The translations under genes and the position numbers were made by a program. Under the pieces are notes generated by a model. It was not told the DNA's origin and searched no databases. It worked only from the letters and a program-made list of their open reading frames with translations. Below, piece by piece: positions 1 to 4,985 of a stretch of 19,917 nucleotides of DNA (positions are counted from its first letter, which is position 1; the number at the start of each line of letters is the position of its first letter). The stretch is from CAYONQ01 sp964405375 (lineage in GTDB: Bacteria; Planctomycetota; Phycisphaerae; Sedimentisphaerales; Anaerobacaceae), in NCBI GenBank assembly GCA_964405375.1, contig CAYONQ010000049.1, positions 1 to 19,917 of the forward strand, given 5' to 3'.

Positions 1-1
1 T

Positions 2-52
2 TATTCGCCGCCTGGAAAAACTCCTCGCGGCCTAAAATCGGTCAGTTTGAGT
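2..52 (+). repeat. Left arm of the contig-terminal inverted repeat
   Basis: These 51 bases reappear inverted at 19867-19917 with one difference (position 11, C here and T in the other arm). Read inward, both arms encode the same open tail, IRRLEKLLAA and a TAA stop (here 3-35), and the single difference is a silent third-position change in the Arg codon CGC/CGT. After the stop, 17 more bases are shared. I infer the 3' end of a multicopy gene, possibly an insertion-sequence transposase with its right end, where the assembly broke. An assembly artefact or a plain dispersed repeat is possible. Confidence 0.8.
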
Positions 53-1030
53 AACTTAAGATTACTCAATATCGTGAAAAATCAAGTTAGTGATATAAAA
101 CCATTGGCCAAACTAACTAATATGGAACACTTGGATTTCGCCCATAACCGAGTGAAGGATATTACTTCTATTGCTAACATGAAGAAACTTGAGTTTTTGC
201 ACTTTCCTTTTAATAAAATTGAAAATATCAGTGCTCTGTCGGAATTAAAAAACCTGGAAACGGCATTTATAGATAGAAACAGAATCAAAGATATATCCCC
301 TCTGTCTGGTCTTGTAAAACTGCAACTGTTGTTTATTCGAGATAATCAAATTGAAGATATAACACCTCTTGCAGGCCTTACCAATCTAAAACATTTGAAT
401 TTTTCTAAGAATCAGATTAGAAATATTTCTCCTGTTTCCAATTTAACGAATCTCATAATTCTTGAGATTGGCGACAATAAAATTGACGATGTCTCTGCAC
501 TTTCGGTCTTGAGCAACCTTAAAAAGTTGGATTTAAGAGACAATCAATTAAGTGATATAACACATTTACAAACCTTGACACGCTTAACTTCTCTGAGCTT
601 ACGTGGGAACAAAATCAGCAATCTTTCTGTGATATCAAGATTAATTGGCCTTGAAACATTGAATTTACAATACAATCGCATAAGAAATCTGTTACCTCTT
701 TCAAAGTTAAACAATTTAAAAGAATTATTCTTGCATCATAACAATATAGTGAATTGTGCTCCATTGGCAAAATTAACACAAATTGAAAAACTCGACCTAT
801 CGGATAACCAAATTAAAAACATCGTTCCCCTCTCACGCCTACCCAACTTGAAATGGGTGGATTTGGCCAATAACCACATTAATAACATCAAACCTCTCAC
901 AGGGCTTAAGAAGCTGGATTATTTAGATCTTCGAGGAAACGCCCTTAGCAAAGATTCATATCAGATTCATATTCCAAGTATAAAGAAAAGTAATCCCGGC
1001 ATAGAATTATTGTATGATCCAAGCCTATAA
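47..1030 (+). CDS. Leucine-rich-repeat protein, 5' truncated
   Basis: The protein is 14 consecutive leucine-rich repeats of exactly 22 residues (consensus LxxLxxLxLxxNxIxDIxPLx), followed by a short cap ending YDPSL. This is the SDS22/internalin-like class, which forms a curved protein-binding solenoid; the partner cannot be told from sequence. No signal peptide is visible because the natural N-terminus is missing: the frame is open to the window edge, and the only nearby start is a TTG at 47 that lies inside the terminal repeat, without a Shine-Dalgarno. The first repeat begins at the inner edge of that repeat, so the gene was probably cut by insertion of the repeated element, or the upstream part lies beyond the contig break. 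It is AT-rich compared with the core genes. Repeats 1-14 are intact and without frameshifts. LRR identity is near certain; the start is not known. Confidence 0.85.
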   Translation: MSNLRLLNIVKNQVSDIKPLAKLTNMEHLDFAHNRVKDITSIANMKKLEFLHFPFNKIENISALSELKNLETAFIDRNRIKDISPLSGLVKLQLLFIRDNQIEDITPLAGLTNLKHLNFSKNQIRNISPVSNLTNLIILEIGDNKIDDVSALSVLSNLKKLDLRDNQLSDITHLQTLTRLTSLSLRGNKISNLSVISRLIGLETLNLQYNRIRNLLPLSKLNNLKELFLHHNNIVNCAPLAKLTQIEKLDLSDNQIKNIVPLSRLPNLKWVDLANNHINNIKPLTGLKKLDYLDLRGNALSKDSYQIHIPSIKKSNPGIELLYDPSL

Positions 1031-1058
1031 TCGAAAGCATAACCTCTTTTTCTTGATG

Positions 1059-1220
1059 TTATCTGTTGGTCTCTACTTGACTTAGCACCTGTGTTACTCT
1101 CGCTCTGGATACTCCTAAGTACCTTGCCAAATCGGCTTTGGATTCGATGTCTTTATGCGTCGAGTGTATAAAGTGGGGATGTTTTGAGCAACGTAGTTGG
1201 TCAAATAGGAACTCATATTT
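1059..1220 (-). pseudogene. Relic of a helix-turn-helix protein (copy 1)
   Basis: On the minus strand an open stretch with no usable start codon ends in ADLARYLGVSRARVTQVL followed by about seven residues and TAA. This is a classic helix-turn-helix, resembling the C-terminal HTH of recombinase-like or ParB-like DNA-binding proteins. The upstream part reads better in another frame (an FEPVVP...NMSSYLTNY stretch near 1180-1240), so the gene is frameshifted and lacks its N-terminus. Two more decayed copies lie at 4815-4931 and 3435-3500. Confidence 0.6.
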
Positions 1221-1250
1221 TCAATAGGTACAACCGGCTCAAAGGTTATT

Positions 1251-2069
1251 CTATTTGTCTGGCTTTAATAGGCCTTTGAAGCCTTCTATAAGCCCTTTGC
1301 CGGCATCCTTACCTTCCTCTAAAAGCTTTTTACCTTCTTCTGCGGCGGCCTTTCCTAACTGTGCTGTTTTGCTCAAGGTCGCCTTCATACTGTCTGTCAT
1401 ACCTTCAGGCAAAATGCCGGCGCCCTGCTCTGCGACGCCTGTGGCAATGGCCAAAAGGATTTTGACTGATAACTTGGTTGTATCCAGTTTGTCGTCGCTG
1501 CCTAAGTCGGTCATTCGGATGGGATCAAGTTTCAATGTTACCGTATCCGCCTTGCCGGGGATAGGCAGGAGCTTGGCCTTGACCGTTACGTTGGTAATCT
1601 CCAGATTGTCTATGTGAAGCTTTTTAGCGGCCTTTTTTGTTTCGTCCTCGGGCTTTGTGTCTGCTTGAGGAATTGCCTTGATAATATCCTGGAGATTATT
1701 GCCGGTAACGCCTCTTTGTTCGAGCACAACGTTTACGCCGTCAAGCATAATCTCTTTTATATTGACCGTATCTCTCAAAAGTGAGCCGATACTAACCGCA
1801 ATTCGAGCGTTGCCGACTACGAGCAGCTTATCATGCTTGTAGCCGGGCGGATTATCAATGACAAGATTCTGGAAGCTGACCCTTCCGCCTAAAATCGAGA
1901 GGTCCACATCGTCGATACTAACTCCGACGTTTAACGTCTTGATTGCCGCAGTCTCAATGCCCGTTTTCAGAATGCTGTTACCGACAAGGTGAATCAAAAC
2001 CACGATACAGACAATCAGAACTGCAATCGCAGTCAAGACTACATAGAGAATTTTACGTGCACTTTTCAT
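1251..2069 (-). CDS. AsmA-like membrane-anchored periplasmic protein
   Basis: 272 residues. An N-terminal membrane anchor (about residues 7-30) is followed by a domain typical of the AsmA/DUF748 superfamily: a VGVSIDDVDLSILGGRVSFQ segment, then a ...NLVIDNPPGY.. repeat-like unit and a second VNIKEIMLDGVNVVLEQ unit. AsmA-like proteins span or face the periplasm and have been linked to outer-membrane lipid transport and assembly; this is a short family member. The C-terminal 70 residues are Lys/Gly/Glu-rich and probably disordered. The start is well supported: GGAGGA lies 8 bases before the ATG. It appears monocistronic. The leader upstream carries a small palindrome and matches the leader of the HEAT gene at 4600-4630. 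The family call is moderately sure; the exact role is unknown. Confidence 0.75.
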   Translation of the reverse strand: MKSARKILYVVLTAIAVLIVCIVVLIHLVGNSILKTGIETAAIKTLNVGVSIDDVDLSILGGRVSFQNLVIDNPPGYKHDKLLVVGNARIAVSIGSLLRDTVNIKEIMLDGVNVVLEQRGVTGNNLQDIIKAIPQADTKPEDETKKAAKKLHIDNLEITNVTVKAKLLPIPGKADTVTLKLDPIRMTDLGSDDKLDTTKLSVKILLAIATGVAEQGAGILPEGMTDSMKATLSKTAQLGKAAAEEGKKLLEEGKDAGKGLIEGFKGLLKPDK

Positions 2070-2073
2070 TGTT

Positions 2074-2120
2074 TTGTCCTCCGAAAAATGTGGTTATTTT
2101 TAGTGTGTGCACTTCGTGCA
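2074..2120 (-). promoter_or_regulatory. Conserved leader of the AsmA-like gene with a GTGCAC hairpin
   Basis: On the minus strand this holds GTGCAC-GAA-GTGCAC, a 6-bp stem with a 3-base loop, then a CACATTTTTCGGAGGAC block that contains the gene's Shine-Dalgarno. A 26-base stretch matches the leader at 4606-4631 at 21 of 26 positions. It could be a shared 5'-UTR element or a duplicated leader; function unknown. Confidence 0.35.
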
Positions 2121-2495
2121 CCTTTTTAGAGTTAATTATATTTGGGAGCAGCTTCGTCGAAAGAAAGGGCTTTTTTGCCTTTCTTTGGCCTTCTTCTGCC
2201 CCCAAAATCTCCGGTGCCTGTAATTTGGCAGTTTACGCCTTTTTGGCCGTAGTTCAAGAGAAAAAAACTTGCAGGGAGATTTTACCGCTGGTCGTCTTAT
2301 ATGGTTAGATTTCTGCTGTTGACAAAAAAACCTCCGCATGCCTGCAAAAGATTAAGAAAACAGACCGATGAAAACCGCTGTAATTACTTTTTTGCAGACG
2401 CCAGAGGTTACTTTGCCCAGCCGAATGGTTATAGATTTCCCCTGCCCCAAAGCTTTAACCTACGTTACGGACGGGGACGGGAAACAAGTACGGCT
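2121..2495 (-). other. Non-coding spacer
   Basis: About 375 bases without a convincing gene. Open frames here lack ribosome sites and family resemblance. An imperfect hairpin (AAAGAAAGG paired with CCTTTCTTT) lies at 2161-2187, but no T-tract follows it in either direction. Confidence 0.5.
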
Positions 2496-2732
2496 TTATG
2501 CAGCAGCTTTTCTGTAGAACAGCCAGAGAATAATGCTCAAAGCAATCAGGCCGACGAGTCCGTTCTGGCCGAGGGTGCTTATTAGCGCCGTCAGATTGGC
2601 AACAACCGTGCCTCCGAAGAACGCAACCCCCTTGCCAAAGAGGATTTCGAAGGCGATGCCCAGTGCAATCAGCAGAAGCGCTATCTCAGTAATCTCCCCC
2701 AGCCATTTTTTCAGTTCTTGCAGAAAATGCAT
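2496..2732 (-). CDS. Small two-helix membrane protein
   Basis: 78 residues. An amphipathic N-terminus (MHFLQELKKWLGEITE) leads into two hydrophobic segments, about residues 17-33 and 55-72, with a Gly/Ala-rich linker and a basic end (YRKAAA). This suggests a hairpin in the inner membrane. I do not recognise a named family, and no catalytic residue is visible. The start is good: AGGAGAA sits 6-7 bases before the ATG, and a promoter-like pair lies just upstream (2754-2782), giving a very short leader. It is a stand-alone gene. Confidence 0.65.
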   Translation of the reverse strand: MHFLQELKKWLGEITEIALLLIALGIAFEILFGKGVAFFGGTVVANLTALISTLGQNGLVGLIALSIILWLFYRKAAA

Positions 2733-2753
2733 CTTTGTTCTCCTAAAATGAGT

Positions 2754-2782
2754 ATTAAATTAGAAAAACCAGTAACTTACAA
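2754..2782 (-). promoter_or_regulatory. Putative sigma70-type promoter of the small membrane protein gene
   Basis: On the minus strand TTGTAA (2777-2782) and TTTAAT (2754-2759) are separated by 17 bases. Transcription would begin near 2747, just upstream of the AGGAGAA ribosome site. Confidence 0.4.
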
Positions 2783-3151
2783 ACGTCTTCGCATTTTATT
2801 CGGCTTATCTTTTTCGATTACTTTAATATTTATGCTTAAAAGACACCGGGACATACTTTTCGCAGAAAAATTCTATGCACTTAAAGCCATTGGCAAAAAT
2901 ACAGCAAAAATCGCTTTATCAGTACTAAAATGGCGGTTAATCGGCCCTGCTATGGGCGTAAAAATACCTGTGGAGGGCCTCTTGCACAGGTTCAATTGGC
3001 TTTGTACCGACTCTGGCCTGTCACGCTGAGGTTGTGAGAGTTAAGGAGGCCGCTTGTCTTTCCTGAACCGTCAAAAAGCGAATATACAGGAATACACCGG
3101 TGGTGAATTACCCGCCGTATTGCGAATCTCGGTATCTTTATTCCGCCATTT
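2783..3151. other. Spacer without a recognisable gene
   Basis: AT-rich sequence with two plus-strand open frames that look accidental: no family resemblance, and the stronger ribosome site (AAGGAGG at 3043) is only 4 bases from a TTG. The one clear structure is the hairpin at 2966-2991. Confidence 0.4.
2961..2991 (-). terminator. Possible intrinsic terminator, minus strand
   Basis: A 7-bp perfect stem (ACCTGTG at 2966-2972 with CACAGGT at 2985-2991) encloses a loop with a smaller GAG/CTC pairing. On the minus strand it is followed by ATTTTT. It would stop leftward transcription, for example from the HEAT gene region, before the 2496-2732 gene. The stem is moderate. Confidence 0.35.
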
Positions 3152-3196
3152 TGTTAAAATAGGTAATTTTTACTTGACCTTTCCTGTCAAAATAGG
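3152..3196 (+). repeat. Direct repeat TGTYAAAATAGG around a promoter
   Basis: TGTTAAAATAGG (3152-3163) and TGTCAAAATAGG (3185-3196) are 33 bp apart, about three helical turns. The second copy fills the spacer of the promoter at 3174-3202. A binding site for a dimeric regulator is plausible; a local duplication is the alternative. Confidence 0.45.
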
Positions 3197-3202
3197 CATA
3201 AT
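3174..3202 (+). promoter_or_regulatory. Sigma70-type promoter placing the transcript start on the ATG
   Basis: TTGACC (3174-3179), a 17-base spacer, then CATAAT (3197-3202). A start 7 bases downstream of the -10 box falls on 3209, the A of the ATG of the small gene, so the mRNA would be leaderless. Confidence 0.6.
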
Positions 3203-3208
3203 AAGTCT

Positions 3209-3382
3209 ATGGTCGAGGGTGTTGTATCCTTTATTTTGCGTGTATCGCTTATTGCGGTCTTCTGGGCCTTTATATGGCGGTTTGTGGAGCCCAGAACGCA
3301 ATTGATGCGAATATTGAGGGCCGCATTGCTGCTGCTCGGGCTCTTGTGCATCTTGAGTGTTTTGAGAATCGCAGGGCGGTGA
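3209..3382 (+). CDS. 57-residue membrane protein, probably leaderless
   Basis: The reading frame encodes two hydrophobic helices (about residues 4-23 and 34-52) joined by an Arg-rich turn containing WRFVEPRTQLMR, with a short basic tail ending RIAGR. It would sit in the inner membrane as a hairpin. No named family is recognised. It has no Shine-Dalgarno, and the ATG at 3209 is the only start codon in the frame after an upstream stop at 3164. Exactly 7 bases before the ATG is a well-spaced TTGACC/CATAAT promoter, so translation probably begins at the very 5' end of the message. Coding is supported by the hydrophobic pattern and the fit with the promoter. Alternative: a chance frame. Confidence 0.6.
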   Translation: MVEGVVSFILRVSLIAVFWAFIWRFVEPRTQLMRILRAALLLLGLLCILSVLRIAGR

Positions 3383-3434
3383 TTACAGCCGCTGTCTTTA
3401 TACCAAACCCGACAGTTCCGGCGATTTCACATCT

Positions 3435-3500
3435 TTAGTTCATCAATCGTTCTTTAGGGGTATCAATCCTTTTTGTGCCGGTTAACGCCTGCCAGCCCAT
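3435..3500 (-). pseudogene. Short relic of the HTH-protein repeat (copy 3)
   Basis: Bases 3460-3494 match 4894-4928 in the same orientation at 29 of 35 positions. On the minus strand this copy reads WQALTGTKRID where the other reads WQVSTSTKGMD, so both descend from the same coding segment. Only this fragment remains; the HTH itself is lost. Confidence 0.45.
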
Positions 3501-3641
3501 CGCTTTCTGATTAGCCGCCATTCTGTTCTCAAGACGTGATTTTAAGTGCAGTTTTTAGGCCCCAAGAGCAGGCTACAAAGAAAAAATATGACGGATGCGG
3601 AAGCTCAAACACTTAATATGAACGTAGCTGATTAAAACTTA

Positions 3642-3751
3642 CTATCTTCTGATTTTTTCGATTGTTCCGTTGGCCTCCCCAAACTTCTTTATCTGAATCT
3701 TTCACGCTTGGTTTTTCCAAAGCAGCAGGAGCTATCTCTCTCTTTCAGGAG
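3642..3751 (-). pseudogene. Severed last HEAT repeat of the upstream gene
   Basis: If the 20-bp tandem repeat is reduced to one unit, the frame of the HEAT gene continues as PAALEKPSVKDSDKEV, which matches PALKRAKAEDSDEEV in the intact repeat. A second shift by one G in the GTTTGGGGAGG run then gives EANGTIEKIRR and a TAG at 3642-3644. The tail of one more HEAT repeat is therefore present but out of frame. Confidence 0.55.
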
Positions 3752-3785
3752 CTATCTCCCTCTTTCAGGAGCTATCTCCCTCTTT
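3726..3785 (-). repeat. 20-bp tandem repeat, three units, at the 3' end of the HEAT gene
   Basis: Three contiguous units of CAGGAGCTATCTCYCTCTTT (3726-3745, 3746-3765, 3766-3785); the last two are identical and the first has one change. Twenty is not a multiple of three, so the second unit is read in a new frame and supplies the TAG stop of the HEAT gene. Confidence 0.9.
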
Positions 3786-4465
3786 GCTTTACCAAACAAT
3801 CTTTCAGTCTCTTTCAACTTCTTCAAGAATCTTTCTTTAACCTTCTTAATCGCCTTTTCAGCCTCTTTGCGAACCTCTTCATCTGAATCCTCTGCTTTTG
3901 CCCTTTTCAAGGCAGGAAGGGCTTTCCAATTATTTACCTTACCGAGGGATTTTGCGGCCTCTTTTCGCACTTCGGGTTCGGGCTCTGAAAACAGAACCTT
4001 TTCCAACACCGCTCTAACCAATGCATCGGAGGAAAATCCTGCCAAATTCTCAATCGCTTCCCTGCGCTCCTCTTTGTTTCCCTCTTTAATTTCCTTGAAC
4101 CATTCGTTTTTCTTCCCCCGTATCCGTTTCAGTAGTTCGCACTTCTCTCCATCGTATTTTCTCGGCTCTACAATAACGACCCTTCTTTTAATTACCACGG
4201 GACGCTGCTTAATGACAACACGGGGATATGGTCCAAACCAGAAGGGCTGGCATTGCACTTTCGGCTTCACTGTTAATGGACGGCAGTAATTCCAGTTGTA
4301 CTGGCATTTATCCAGCCATACGTATCGTCCCCTATCCAGCCATCTGTAGTAGTCTCTCTCACACCTATGCGGCCAGCGGCAGATATGTGCAGAAGCTTTA
4401 TTCGGCAGCAAAATTAAAAAACATGCCAGCCCTGCTCCGACCAGTCCTAATTTTACCACTTTCAT
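3752..4465 (-). CDS. Secreted HEAT-repeat protein with a Trp/Cys-rich head
   Basis: 237 residues. A signal peptide (MKVVKL...PNKASA, cleavage after about residue 26) is followed by an unusual aromatic and Cys-rich stretch (residues 27-75, with CRWPHRC, YYRWLDRGRYVWLDKC, YNWNYC), a basic VVIKQRPVVIKRRVVIVEPR strand segment, and then helical repeats from about 120 to 220. These contain EVRKEAAKSLG and EEVRKEAEKAIKKV, the HEAT/PBS-lyase-like pattern used as a protein-binding scaffold. The ATG at 4465 has no clear Shine-Dalgarno. The C-terminus is not original: a triplicated 20-bp unit shifts the frame and ends the protein at IAPERGR, while a further HEAT repeat lies downstream out of frame. A long leader with two six-codon ORFs precedes it. 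Role: probably a periplasmic adaptor; substrate unknown. Confidence 0.75.
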   Translation of the reverse strand: MKVVKLGLVGAGLACFLILLPNKASAHICRWPHRCERDYYRWLDRGRYVWLDKCQYNWNYCRPLTVKPKVQCQPFWFGPYPRVVIKQRPVVIKRRVVIVEPRKYDGEKCELLKRIRGKKNEWFKEIKEGNKEERREAIENLAGFSSDALVRAVLEKVLFSEPEPEVRKEAAKSLGKVNNWKALPALKRAKAEDSDEEVRKEAEKAIKKVKERFLKKLKETERLFGKAKREIAPERGR

Positions 4466-4814
4466 CTTTGTTACAGCAAAAATTGACTTTTCCCCTTCGA
4501 ATCCCTTTTTCTTGGCAAATACTTAAACGACATTACCCATTTAACGTTCTTAACAACAGCACTAAATCTCCAAATCTTTAGATTTGTTTTTTATCCATTT
4601 TTTAGCCCTCCAAAAAATGTGCCTACTTTTGCGATTTGTGCATTGTAAAGCCTCCTTAGTGTATGGCAATTCACGGGAAAACGTTAAAAAATACATCTTA
4701 CCTATCCTCCGTCTGGACAACCAGAAAGCACACCAAACCAGTCTAACAGATTTTTGCTATATTTCAAGAAAAAACTGCTTTCACGAAAAGGCCTTGCGCA
4801 CCGGCCATACCACA
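4466..4814 (-). other. Leader region with two tandem six-codon ORFs
   Basis: On the minus strand AAGGAGG (4651-4657) lies 7 bases before ATG of a six-codon ORF MHKSQK (4623-4643). GGAGGG (4606-4611) lies 7 bases before a second, MDKKQI (4578-4598), whose TAA stop falls in the loop of a CAAATC/GATTTG hairpin (4571-4586). The block 4606-4631 matches the AsmA-like gene leader. Both mini-ORFs have better ribosome sites than the HEAT gene itself. No larger gene is seen here. Confidence 0.4.
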
Positions 4815-4931
4815 TCATTGCCCCACCAATCGTTTAAAAACCTGGCTTACTCTGGCTCCGAACATGTCGAGGTATCCTACTAAATCAGCACGGATATCCA
4901 TCCCTTTTGTGCTGGTTGACACCTGCCACTC
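4815..4931 (-). pseudogene. Relic of the HTH protein (copy 2)
   Basis: The minus-strand reading WQVSTSTKGMDIRADLVGYL and then FGARVSQVFKRL aligns without gaps to the HTH relic at 1059-1157: 11 of 26 positions are identical, including ADL, YL, ARV and QV. It lacks a proper N-terminus and overlaps the region that carries the ligA promoter. The same DNA block recurs at 3460-3494. Confidence 0.55.
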
Positions 4932-4943
4932 AGGCCGAATCAT
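4916..4943 (+). promoter_or_regulatory. Possible ligA operon promoter inside the HTH relic
   Basis: A perfect TTGACA (4916-4921) is followed after 16 bases by AATCAT (4938-4943). The related block at 3460-3494 has TTAACG here instead of TTGACA. The -10 box is weak. Confidence 0.3.
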
Positions 4944-4985
4944 ACCCTTGCAAAACGGCTCGAAGCAGCATATAAATAAGCTGTT

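Noticed and set aside
2161..2187. Hairpin AAAGAAAGG/CCTTTCTTT as a terminator.
   Set aside because: No T-tract follows on either strand and no gene ends next to it.
2718..3305. Two plus-strand open frames (2718-3029 and 3054-3305).
   Set aside because: No family resemblance; the first overlaps the ribosome site and promoter of the minus-strand gene, and the second overlaps the better supported 3209-3382 gene in another frame.
3726..3785. CRISPR-like array from three 20-bp units.
   Set aside because: The units are contiguous with no spacers and lie in the end of a coding sequence.
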